A program made the translations under genes and the position numbers. The notes under the pieces were generated by a model that had not been told where the DNA came from, did not search any database, and saw nothing but the letters and a program-made list of their open reading frames with translations. Below, in pieces: positions 29,470-37,856 of a DNA stretch of 64,000 nt. The stretch is from Algoriphagus sp. TR-M9 (GTDB lineage: Bacteria; Bacteroidota; Bacteroidia; Cytophagales; Cyclobacteriaceae). How positions within the stretch are numbered: the first letter of the stretch is position 1; each line of letters opens with the position of its first letter. Where the stretch lies: contig NZ_CP115160.1 of NCBI RefSeq assembly GCF_027594545.1, forward strand, positions 1,745,001 through 1,809,000, in the 5' to 3' direction.

Positions 29470-31347
29470 ATGAAGAATAGACTAATTCTATTTTGCTCTT
29501 GTCTGCTATTTTACGTGTTCAGCAGCAAAGCTCAGGACAGCCCTGTCCCATTTAACCCAATCTCTCTAGATGATCTTAGCGCATTTCAGCCCAGCTCCGG
29601 AAACTGGACTGTGGTAGGCGATATTATTTATGATTTAGAAGGAAAGAAGGCAAAAATCGAATCCGGTACAGGTATTCTGCTAAATACGCTTCAGAAGGGC
29701 GAAAATCAGCCTTTAATGACGGCCTTTGATCATGGGGATATTGAGTTGGAACTGGAGTTTATGATGCCAAAAGGCAGTAATTCTGGGATTTACCTGCAAG
29801 GCCGCTACGAGGTGCAGCTTTTTGATTCATGGGGAAAGCAGAACCCTGATTTTTCTGATGCAGGTGCTATCTATCAGCGTTGGGATGAATCACGTGGATC
29901 GGGAAGAGCAGGCTTCGAAGGGCATCCACCTATGCTCAATGTCAGTAAAGCTCCAGGTCTTTGGCAATCATTGAGGATTGTATTTCGGGCGCCGAGATTT
30001 GATCCTAATGGGAAAAAGATCGCAAATGCCAAATTTGTTTCGGTTTACCAAAATGGAGTATTGGTCCAGAAAAATGTAGAAGTTACAGGTCCTACCCGGG
30101 CAGCATTCTTTGAGGACGAGACGCCATTGGGGCCATTGGTGATTCAAGGTGATCATGGTGGAGTGGCGATCAGAAATATCAATTATAAATCCTACGGGTC
30201 GGAGCAAGTGGTATTGTCTGATATGAAATTGACTTCTTACGATTCCATCAAGAAAATCACTGATTTTGCGACAGCCAATCCAAAGGGTACCATGGATATT
30301 GATGTGCTGGCACATTTGGCTCCTGCTAGCAGAAATGAATTTGCCGGCTCTGTTTCCGGTACCTTGAATATACCATCTTCAGGCGAGTATTTCTTTAACT
30401 TAAACTTAGCTTGGGTTCCCGATGATACACCACCAGGTGTGATCAATGGAGCAGGAGTTTTGCTCATAGATGGCAAGGAAGTCGTAGAAGTAGATGGAGT
30501 TACTGGAAAAGCCAACGGTTCCGCCCAATTAACTGCAGGAGATCATACACTTACCCTGAATTATTTCAAGGTTTTTGGCCACTGGTATGCGCCGAGCAAT
30601 GATATTCTACTCACTGTAGAAGGAAAAGGTGTGGCGCAAATGGCTTTAAATAAGCCCATTAAAGCTGCCGATCCAGTAGGTGAAATCTCGGTCCAAGTCA
30701 AAGATCAGGCAGAGATGCAGCGTGGTTTTTTCATGCATAAGGGGAGCAAGCGTACGCATACCGTGGCGGTAGGTGAGCCTGGCGGAGCCAATTATGTAAT
30801 GGATTTGAGTACAGGCGCATTGCTTGCTATATGGAGAGGGGAGTTTGTGGAGACTACTCCTATGTGGTACGGAAGAGGAGAAACTCAATTAATGCTCCCA
30901 AAAGGAGCGCTGATAGAATTTACAGATGGACCAAGCGTAGCGATGCTGGAAAATGAAAATCAAGCCTGGCCTAGTGACAGTGTTAATTATACATTTGAAA
31001 GCTATAAAGTCAATGTGCAAGGGGAGCCCATGGTTCATTACTCCATTGGTTCGGCGCGAATTTCATCGCAGGTTTCCACTGCAGATGCTGGTAAAAAATT
31101 GGTTCACCAGCTCCAGGTCAATTCAGCCGATACCAGTCAGGAATTCTGGTGCAGACTAGCTTCAGGATCTAAAATAGAAAAGCTGTCCAAAAGCTTATAC
31201 GCTATAGATGATAAGTCCTATTACATTGAATTGAATGGAAAGGAATCTCCCGTGATCCGAAGCTCGGGAAATGGGATGCAAGAATTGATACTGCCTCTAA
31301 AATGGGACGGTAATCAAAGTTTGGTTTCGTATTCAATCGTTTGGTAA
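29470..31347 (+). CDS. Secreted DUF1080 (3-keto-disaccharide hydrolase-type) protein with PA14-like domain
   Basis: A 625-residue exported protein. A signal peptide (LILFCSCLLFYVFSSKAQ) is followed by a DUF1080 concanavalin-like domain (about 30-230: MPKGSNSGIYLQGRYEVQLFD and IQGDHGGVAIRNI), then a PA14-like domain (about 265-375: SGEYFFNLNLAW, GVLLIDGKEVV, AGDHTLTLNYF) and a further beta-rich region to the end. DUF1080 domains occur in glycoside hydrolases, including 3-keto-glucoside hydrolases. It lies 15 bp before the sugar-dehydrogenase/azurin gene, so the two are one operon and may act on the same oxidised sugar in the periplasm (inference). Confidence 0.85.
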   Translation: MKNRLILFCSCLLFYVFSSKAQDSPVPFNPISLDDLSAFQPSSGNWTVVGDIIYDLEGKKAKIESGTGILLNTLQKGENQPLMTAFDHGDIELELEFMMPKGSNSGIYLQGRYEVQLFDSWGKQNPDFSDAGAIYQRWDESRGSGRAGFEGHPPMLNVSKAPGLWQSLRIVFRAPRFDPNGKKIANAKFVSVYQNGVLVQKNVEVTGPTRAAFFEDETPLGPLVIQGDHGGVAIRNINYKSYGSEQVVLSDMKLTSYDSIKKITDFATANPKGTMDIDVLAHLAPASRNEFAGSVSGTLNIPSSGEYFFNLNLAWVPDDTPPGVINGAGVLLIDGKEVVEVDGVTGKANGSAQLTAGDHTLTLNYFKVFGHWYAPSNDILLTVEGKGVAQMALNKPIKAADPVGEISVQVKDQAEMQRGFFMHKGSKRTHTVAVGEPGGANYVMDLSTGALLAIWRGEFVETTPMWYGRGETQLMLPKGALIEFTDGPSVAMLENENQAWPSDSVNYTFESYKVNVQGEPMVHYSIGSARISSQVSTADAGKKLVHQLQVNSADTSQEFWCRLASGSKIEKLSKSLYAIDDKSYYIELNGKESPVIRSSGNGMQELILPLKWDGNQSLVSYSIVW

Positions 31348-31362
31348 TTAAAAGGAAGCAAG

Positions 31363-33462
31363 ATGAAGATTCAATTCAATAAAAAATATATAGCAGTTTT
31401 AGGTTTTTGTGGCCTTCTGGCCGGGATTCAGCCTTCTCAGGCTCAGGAGCAATCCATGAGAGTGCCGGACACCGAGGATGATTTTTATAAAATGATTTCG
31501 CTGCCCGTTCCGGAAGATGTGATTTTGGAAGTGGGTGGGATGGCTACTTTACCCGATGGTAGTTTGGCAATTTGTACAAGACGGGGAGAGGTTTGGGTGG
31601 TTTCCAGCCCAAATATTTCCGGTACGGAAAAGCCCGTTTTTAAGCGCTTTGCCACTGGTCTGCATGAGCCTTTGGGCTTAGCCTATAAGGACGGCGACAT
31701 CTATGTGACCCAGAGAAGTGAATTGACTAGACTTCGAGATACCAATGGTGATGGTCAGGCGGATGTTTATGAGAAGATCTACTCTTGGCCGCTTTCCGGC
31801 AATTACCATGAGTATTCTTATGGCCCTACGTTTTTGCCGAATGGAAATATGCTTGTGACTCTAAATGTAGGCTGGAGCAATAGCCTTGGGCATGGTGTGA
31901 GCTTGGTGCCCTGGAGAGGATGGACCCTGGAGATTACACCTGACGGTGAAATGACTCCTTATGCGGCCGGTATGCGCTCTCCTGCAGGCTATGGAATGAA
32001 TGCAGCAGGTGATTTCTTTTATACAGAAAATCAGGGTGACTGGGTAGGTTCTGGTAGGATTTCGCATGTAGAGCGAGGTGACTTCTTAGGTAATGCAGAA
32101 AGCTTAGCTTGGACTGATTTGCCAGGGTCTCCTCTGGATTTGAAACCAGAAGAAGTGCCAAATACTGGTGAGCCTATGTATGACGTAGCGCAGCGAGTAC
32201 CAGAATTGAAAGCACCGGCAGTTTGGCTTCCACATGGAATTCTTGGTATTTCTACTTCAGGGTTTTTGAATGACAATACTGAAGGAGGTTTCGGGCCTTT
32301 TGCCAATCAGGTGTTCGTGGGTGATCAAGGACAAAGTAAAATCATGCGCGTAGACTTCGAAAAAGTAAATGGAGAATACCAAGGTGTGGTTTTCCCTTTT
32401 AGAGAAGGATTCTCTTCAGGTATTTTGAGAATGGTCTGGGGAAATGATGCTTCTATGTTTGTAGGGATGACCAGTAGGGGATGGTCTTCCACCGGTAAGG
32501 AACTGTTTAGCCTGCAGCGGCTGGTGTGGACCGGCAGAATGCCATTTGAAATGCAAACGGTCAAAGCTAAACCCGATGGATTTGAAATTGAATTTACCGA
32601 ACCTGTCAATAAAGACTTGGCAGAGGATCCGGCTTCCTATAAGGTGACAGGTTTTTCATACAAATATCAGGCGGCGTACGGAAGCCCGGTGATTAATAAT
32701 GAAGCTTGTGATGTAATAGGGGTGGTGGTTTCTGAGGATGGTATGAAGGCCCGTTTGCTTGTAGACAATCTACGCTTAGGGTACATCCATGAAATCACAG
32801 CTGAAGGTGTAGAAAATACAGCGGGAAAGAAGCTATTGCATAATGTGGGATACTATACCTTGAACAATCTTCCTGAGGGAGATAAGATAGACCCAGCTCC
32901 ATTTTTGGCAATAAGACATGCGAAACACATGGAAATGATGCGTGCGGATAGTATTGCCAGAGCCCAAGCAGAACTAGAAGCAAAAGCAAAGGCCGCTGAA
33001 GACAAGCGTAAAGCTGCCGCAGCCGCCAAGCCAGTGGCTCCTAAATTGGCCAAAAATACCACTTCCATGCCAGCAGCTTGGAATGGAGAAGCAGATATTA
33101 CCATTAATATGGGCACAAAGCCAGGATTGAAATTTGACCCAGCGCAGGTTCAGGTCAAAGCAGGTAGTAAAGTGAAACTGGTGTTTAATAATGTAGATGA
33201 TATGCTTCACAATCTAGTAGTCGTGATGCCCGGGACTGCTATTGAAGTAGGAGAACAGGCCATGAAAATGGGTCTGGAAGGACAACAGAAAAATTACATT
33301 CCTAATACTTCGAAGGTGCTGGCCAATACGGTTCTTCTACAGCCGAATACCTCCGAAACCATTTACTTTATGGCTCCTACAGAGCCTGGCGAGTACACTT
33401 ACGTGTGTACAGTGCCCGGGCACTTTTATACCATGCAGGGGACATTGAAAGTAGTGAAATAA
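31363..33462 (+). CDS. Sugar-dehydrogenase-like beta-propeller fused to an azurin-type copper domain
   Basis: A 699-residue exported protein. The signal peptide (AVLGFCGLLAGIQPSQAQ) is followed by a soluble glucose/sorbosone dehydrogenase-like propeller (about 35-400, with RDTNGDGQADVYEK and AAGMRSPAGYG), an Ig-like segment (about 400-510), an Ala/Lys-rich coiled linker (about 525-560) and a cupredoxin (about 571-699). The type 1 copper ligands are in place: H616, C682, H687 and M691, with the azurin spacing C-x4-H-x3-M. The propeller would oxidise a sugar and the copper domain could take the electrons; this coupling is inferred. It is second in an operon with the DUF1080 gene. Confidence 0.85.
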   Translation: MKIQFNKKYIAVLGFCGLLAGIQPSQAQEQSMRVPDTEDDFYKMISLPVPEDVILEVGGMATLPDGSLAICTRRGEVWVVSSPNISGTEKPVFKRFATGLHEPLGLAYKDGDIYVTQRSELTRLRDTNGDGQADVYEKIYSWPLSGNYHEYSYGPTFLPNGNMLVTLNVGWSNSLGHGVSLVPWRGWTLEITPDGEMTPYAAGMRSPAGYGMNAAGDFFYTENQGDWVGSGRISHVERGDFLGNAESLAWTDLPGSPLDLKPEEVPNTGEPMYDVAQRVPELKAPAVWLPHGILGISTSGFLNDNTEGGFGPFANQVFVGDQGQSKIMRVDFEKVNGEYQGVVFPFREGFSSGILRMVWGNDASMFVGMTSRGWSSTGKELFSLQRLVWTGRMPFEMQTVKAKPDGFEIEFTEPVNKDLAEDPASYKVTGFSYKYQAAYGSPVINNEACDVIGVVVSEDGMKARLLVDNLRLGYIHEITAEGVENTAGKKLLHNVGYYTLNNLPEGDKIDPAPFLAIRHAKHMEMMRADSIARAQAELEAKAKAAEDKRKAAAAAKPVAPKLAKNTTSMPAAWNGEADITINMGTKPGLKFDPAQVQVKAGSKVKLVFNNVDDMLHNLVVVMPGTAIEVGEQAMKMGLEGQQKNYIPNTSKVLANTVLLQPNTSETIYFMAPTEPGEYTYVCTVPGHFYTMQGTLKVVK

Positions 33463-33463
33463 C

Positions 33464-33498
33464 AAAAAAAGCACAGACCTAGTGGTCTGTGCTTTTTT
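33464..33498. terminator. Bidirectional-type terminator after the azurin-fusion gene
   Basis: A stem of about 15 bp from 33464-33479 and 33484-33498 with loop TAGT, flanked by A7 and T6. Confidence 0.9.
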
Positions 33499-33801
33499 AG
33501 CCTAAAGGAAGTGGTGTTTATCATATAAAAGAATGACATTCAAATTGTTAAATGGGTTGATAAGTTCTTTTGCTTAAGACCATTTACAATAGGATTAGGC
33601 ACTTTTTCCAGTAATGGGGCTAAAGCATACTAGGATTTGCTTCACGCTGGTATTTGCCTTGCTTCAGCTTGTTCTGCTACTGCGGGAATCATCCGTCACT
33701 TGTGCTGAGCGAAGTCGAAGCATAGTTCTTCTGTCCAGATGAGCAAAAAATTATTGGTCATTGACATCATACCGTATATTCACGATTTATAATTTTCCAT
33801 T
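33499..33801. other. Intergenic region with a GAGCGAAGTCGAAG repeat element
   Basis: 303 bp with no gene. At about 33698-33721 it contains TGTGCTGAGCGAAGTCGAAG, a form of the short dispersed element (CTGAGCGAAGTCGAAGG) common between genes in Bacteroidota genomes. Nothing else was recognised. Confidence 0.5.
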
Positions 33802-34635
33802 ATGAAATTTCCACTCAGAAGCCAAGTTGGTCACCTGATTGTTTTTATTGTAGCCTTTATTGCCTTCACCAATGCAGAGGCGTCAGTCGATACTGTCACT
33901 ACATACAGTGCCTCGATGAAGAAGGAAATCAAAGCCTTAGTTATTACCCCAGATTCTTATGATGAGTCTAAGGATTACCCGGTAGTTTACTTGCTGCACG
34001 GTTTTTCCGGAAACTATAAAGATTGGTTTACCAAGGTGCCTTCGATTGAATCTTACGCCAATAGGTATGAGCTGATCATTGTGACTCCAGATGGAAACTT
34101 CGGAAGTTGGTACTGGGATAGTCCGGTCAATCCACAATCAAAGTATGAGACTTATGTGGCTGAGGAATTGGTGGATTTTATAGATCAGCAATACAGCACC
34201 ATAGCCTCTAGATCCGGTCGGGCTATTACAGGCTTGAGTATGGGAGGTCATGGTGCGCTTTATTTGGCATTTCGGCATCAGGATAGGTTTGGTGCAGCGG
34301 GAAGCATGAGCGGCGGAGTGGATATTGGGCCCTTTCCTGAAAACTGGCAAATGAAAGATTACCTGGGCGCTAAAGCAGAATTTCCGGAGCGATGGAAATC
34401 CTATTCTGTAATGGGACAGCTTCATCTTCTCAGCCAAAACAACCTTGCATTGATCGTCAGCTGCGGAACAGGAGATTTTTTCTACCCAGTGAATCTAAAA
34501 TTACATGAGGAGCTGACCTATAACAATATCCCGCACACTTTTATGACAGGGCCTGGAGGGCATACCTGGAACTACTGGGCGGATGCCGTACAGTATCACT
34601 TACTCTATTTTCACAATTATTTTCAAAGCAATTGA
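33802..34635 (+). CDS. Secreted esterase (esterase D/feruloyl-esterase-like)
   Basis: A 277-residue alpha/beta hydrolase with a signal peptide (LIVFIVAFIAFTNAEA). The family marks are YPVVYLLHGFSGNYKDW, TPDGNFGSWYWDSP, the nucleophile elbow GLSMGGHGA (S146) and a C-terminal GGHTWNYW with the catalytic histidine; the aspartate is probably in CGTGDFFYP. This arrangement is typical of the feruloyl/acetyl-xylan esterase and mycolyltransferase-like group. The likely role is cleavage of ester-linked groups on polysaccharides in the periplasm; the substrate is inferred. It is a single gene. Confidence 0.88.
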   Translation: MKFPLRSQVGHLIVFIVAFIAFTNAEASVDTVTTYSASMKKEIKALVITPDSYDESKDYPVVYLLHGFSGNYKDWFTKVPSIESYANRYELIIVTPDGNFGSWYWDSPVNPQSKYETYVAEELVDFIDQQYSTIASRSGRAITGLSMGGHGALYLAFRHQDRFGAAGSMSGGVDIGPFPENWQMKDYLGAKAEFPERWKSYSVMGQLHLLSQNNLALIVSCGTGDFFYPVNLKLHEELTYNNIPHTFMTGPGGHTWNYWADAVQYHLLYFHNYFQSN

Positions 34636-34801
34636 TCTGATTGAGTTAAATGTGCCAACGCATTTCTTTGTCAGTGCCAAAGTGAAATAAACGTTTATAA
34701 ATAACAGCAACTGGGTGGTCTTCTGGTTTCAGGTTGCTACTTCCGGTTTTCATACAATCGTCTGATCAAAATACACCTTTGCCGAAAAGTAGCTGGTCAA
34801 T

Positions 34802-35968
34802 TTATTTGAATTTATAGATCTTATCGTCAAAAGCGCAGATGAACAGTTCCTGATTTTGGTCAACCCCAAAAGAAGAAATGGGAAAGTCCGCATCTACCAA
34901 CAATGTGTTAACGGCTTGGTTTGGATTAGAAGTATCCAGGCTCCAGATTCTCCCAGAAGCATAATCAGCGTAAATGTATTTCCCCTTTAGTGCAGGTATT
35001 TTATCTCCTCTATAAACGTAGCCCCCGGTGATAGAAACATCACCTTGGCTACGATCATATTGCCAAACGGGCAGCTGCAGCCCTTCTTGTTTGCAATTCC
35101 TGCCCTTGTAGCAATCATCGGCTTCCATAATATTCCATCCGTAATTCCCACCTTTTTGGATGATGTCAATTTCCTCATATTTATTCTGACCCACATCACC
35201 TAGCCACAGCTGTCCTGTCTGCGAGTCAAAGCTAAATCGCCAAGGATTCCTCAGTCCATACGCATAGATCTCTTCTTTATACCCCTCGGAATTGTGCACA
35301 AAAGGATTGTCTGAAGGAATTCCGTAAAATTTACCCTCTGATTGACCGTCCACATCTATCCTGAGTATACTTCCTAAAAAAGTCTTCAAGTTCTGCGAAT
35401 TTTCATGTGGATCCCCGAATCTACCTCCATCACCCACACCTATATACAAGTACCCGTCTGGCCCAAAAGCGACTTGCCCTCCATTGTGATTCGAGTAAGG
35501 CTGTTCAAATTCCAATAATACCAGTTCAGAGGCAGCATTTGCCTGTAGCGGGTTTGAACTTGAAACGGTGAACCGAGAGATAACTGTTCTGTCCGGGTTG
35601 GAAGCAGTGTAATTCAAGTAAAAGTAGCCATTAGCTTCAAAGTTTGGATGAAAGGCCAGGCCCAGTAAGCCTTCTTCGTTGGAGGAGTCTTCTACTCGAG
35701 CCTCGATGTTTAAAAATTCTGATTTGGCTCCAATCATTTTTTCATTCTCAAATACTGAAATTACTCCCCTTTGCTCCACCACGTATAGTTTCCCGCTTCC
35801 GTCTCCAGCATGTTGGAAATCTACAGGTCTGGTAAAAGAGAGCTGAGGGAATGCCTCTTCTATTTCCAGGTTTGCAAATGCAGCTGTGGTATTATTGGGA
35901 CTTTCTTGAGCATTAGCTGCGCAAAACAGGAGCAGTACGAGCGTGATGGATGAGGACACATGTTTCAT
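34802..35968 (-). CDS. PQQ-dependent sugar dehydrogenase (soluble GDH/Hhip-like propeller)
   Basis: A 388-residue exported protein. A signal peptide (ITLVLLLFCAANAQ) is followed by a six-bladed propeller of the soluble glucose/sorbosone dehydrogenase family: QHAGDGSGKLYVVEQRG, GLLGLAFHPNFE, YSNHNGGQVAFGPDGYLYIG, YGLRNPWRFSFD and WLGDVGQNKYEEID. The histidines in HPNF and HNGG are the expected catalytic positions. It probably oxidises aldoses in the periplasm with PQQ or passes electrons to a partner. It has no copper or haem domain, unlike the protein encoded at 31363. The ATG lies within a short inverted repeat (35956-35972). Confidence 0.85.
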   Translation of the reverse strand: MKHVSSSITLVLLLFCAANAQESPNNTTAAFANLEIEEAFPQLSFTRPVDFQHAGDGSGKLYVVEQRGVISVFENEKMIGAKSEFLNIEARVEDSSNEEGLLGLAFHPNFEANGYFYLNYTASNPDRTVISRFTVSSSNPLQANAASELVLLEFEQPYSNHNGGQVAFGPDGYLYIGVGDGGRFGDPHENSQNLKTFLGSILRIDVDGQSEGKFYGIPSDNPFVHNSEGYKEEIYAYGLRNPWRFSFDSQTGQLWLGDVGQNKYEEIDIIQKGGNYGWNIMEADDCYKGRNCKQEGLQLPVWQYDRSQGDVSITGGYVYRGDKIPALKGKYIYADYASGRIWSLDTSNPNQAVNTLLVDADFPISSFGVDQNQELFICAFDDKIYKFK

Positions 35969-36413
35969 GTGTTTATAATTTGATTTTTAATGGCCACATG
36001 GAATCTTCGCAAGCATTATAGTCATCCCACTGTGTGACGATCTTCGACATGCTCGATTTCATATTTTCAGAATTGTTTTTTATGGTCATATCCCGTCTGG
36101 TAACGAAGGATACGGGAGCAAATAGCGCCATGAAAATAATCAGCCCTCTGTTTGTAGTTCTCGACTAGCTTGATTGTATTTACTTACTGGTTTTTTTAAA
36201 TCCCTACAGAAAAGGTCTGAAATTGAATGGATTAGATGGAAGTGAACCTTTTGTTATTTGCCTTTGCATGGCCCTGTTCCAAATATATGTTGTGGTATTC
36301 GAGGTTTTGCGTAAGCAATTCATTACAAAATGGCCACACATGTAATGAATATGGGGATTAAACCTGTTTTTTCAATATATTTAGTCAAATAATAAACCTA
36401 AAAACCCTAAAAA
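35969..36413. other. Intergenic region upstream of the Gfo/Idh/MocA gene
   Basis: A 445-bp divergent region. The only structured element seen is the 10-bp inverted repeat at 36318-36350. A TATATTTA sequence near 36376-36383, one base off TAnnTTTG, is a possible -7 box. Confidence 0.45.
36318..36350. promoter_or_regulatory. Candidate operator: 10-bp perfect inverted repeat
   Basis: ATTCATTACA (36318-36327) and TGTAATGAAT (36341-36350) are exact reverse complements, 13 bp apart, 63 bp before the ATG at 36414. The lack of a T tract argues against a terminator. Confidence 0.4.
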
Positions 36414-37757
36414 ATGAGTAAAGAATCATCTAGAAGAAGCTTTATCAAGAAGTCTGCCATAGCAGGTACGGCCACCATGGTACTGCCTACCTTCATACCT
36501 TCATCGGCTTTTGGAGCCAATGACCGGATTAATGCTGCTGTCTTGGGAATAAACGGAAGGGGCAAAAGCCATATTCAGGGCTTTATGTCGCAGAAGGATG
36601 TGCAGGTCACTACCCTTTGTGATCCGGATATGAATTTGCTGACAGCTGGCCAAAAAAGCTTTCAGGAAAAATACAATCAAGAAGTAGCACTAGAGCAAGA
36701 TATCCGCAAGGTGCTGGACAATAAAGATATTGATGTGATAAGTTTGGCTACGCCAAATCACTGGCATGCTTTGGCTACGATCTGGGCCTGCCAGGCAGGG
36801 AAGGATGTATATGTGGAAAAACCAGGCTCGCACAATATATCCGAAGGTCGCAAAATGATAGAGGCAGCGGAGAAATATGACAGAATTGTACAGCACGGCG
36901 TGCAGCTCAGGAGTTCTCCGGCAGTACAAGAAGCGATTGAACTGATGAGGGATGGCTACATCGGCAGAGTATATATGGCCAGAGGTTTGGTATTTAGAAT
37001 GCGAGGCGATATAGGAGATAAGGGTGTTTCTCCGGTTCCTGAGGGTCTGGATTACGATCTTTGGACGGGGCCCGCTCCTAAGGTGCCCTTCACCCGTAAT
37101 TTGGTCCATTATAACTGGCATTGGCATTGGGATTATGGCAATGGTGACGTGGGCAATCAAGGCATCCATGAAACCGACCTCTGCATGTGGGGGCTGGATG
37201 TGGGTTTTCCTACTAAAATCACCTCTATGGGCGGCAAGTACCTGTGGAATGACAGTAAGGAAGTTCCAGAAGTGCTGACTTCGGTTTACAATTATCCGGA
37301 TGAAAATAAAATCATTCAGTTTGAAGTTCGACCATGGTACACCAATGCAGAAGGTGGAGCTACAGTGGGAAATATTTTCTATGGTGATAAGGGCTATTTG
37401 GTGGTAGATGGATACGATAAGTACCAGACATTTCTAGGTGAAGACCGAACACCAGGTAAATCCGGTGATGACGGGGGAGTGGCAGCTACTGGCATGGATA
37501 GAGGGGCAGGAGGCACGGATGTTCACTTTGCCAATTTCATAGAGGCCGTTCGTAAGCATGATAAATCCATTCTGAACGGACCAGTGGAAACAGCACATTT
37601 GTCATCGGGCTTGGCACATTTAGGAAATATTGCTTACAGGCTAGGCAGAGTGCTGGATTTCGATCCTCAAACGGAGAAATTTGTGAACGACTCGGAAGCA
37701 GACGCCATGCTTACTCGGGAGTACAGACCGGGATTTGAAGTGCCCGACCAGGTTTAG
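36414..37757 (+). CDS. Tat-exported Gfo/Idh/MocA-family oxidoreductase
   Basis: A 447-residue NAD(P)-dependent oxidoreductase with a twin-arginine signal (SRRSFIKKSAIAG, residues 5-17) ahead of an alanine-rich stretch. Fold marks are the dinucleotide-binding AAVLGINGRGKSH, the strand-end TTLCDPD and the EKP motif VEKPGSHNISEG with its catalytic lysine. The C-terminal domain has the family beta-sheet with HWHWDYGNGDVGNQGIHETD. Secreted members act on sugars in the periplasm with a tightly held cofactor. It fits the nearby sugar-oxidation genes. A terminator follows; single gene. Confidence 0.9.
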   Translation: MSKESSRRSFIKKSAIAGTATMVLPTFIPSSAFGANDRINAAVLGINGRGKSHIQGFMSQKDVQVTTLCDPDMNLLTAGQKSFQEKYNQEVALEQDIRKVLDNKDIDVISLATPNHWHALATIWACQAGKDVYVEKPGSHNISEGRKMIEAAEKYDRIVQHGVQLRSSPAVQEAIELMRDGYIGRVYMARGLVFRMRGDIGDKGVSPVPEGLDYDLWTGPAPKVPFTRNLVHYNWHWHWDYGNGDVGNQGIHETDLCMWGLDVGFPTKITSMGGKYLWNDSKEVPEVLTSVYNYPDENKIIQFEVRPWYTNAEGGATVGNIFYGDKGYLVVDGYDKYQTFLGEDRTPGKSGDDGGVAATGMDRGAGGTDVHFANFIEAVRKHDKSILNGPVETAHLSSGLAHLGNIAYRLGRVLDFDPQTEKFVNDSEADAMLTREYRPGFEVPDQV

Positions 37758-37778
37758 AAAACTCAATTTGCACTCCTA

Positions 37779-37818
37779 AAAACCTGCTGGACTACTCTGG
37801 CAGGTTTTGTTTTTTTTA
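37779..37818 (+). terminator. Terminator of the Gfo/Idh/MocA gene
   Basis: AAAACCTGC (37779-37787) pairs with GCAGGTTTT (37800-37808), followed by T8. Confidence 0.85.
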
Positions 37819-37856
37819 AAAGGTAAAAAAGCTAATACTATCGAAAAGATTGCCGA

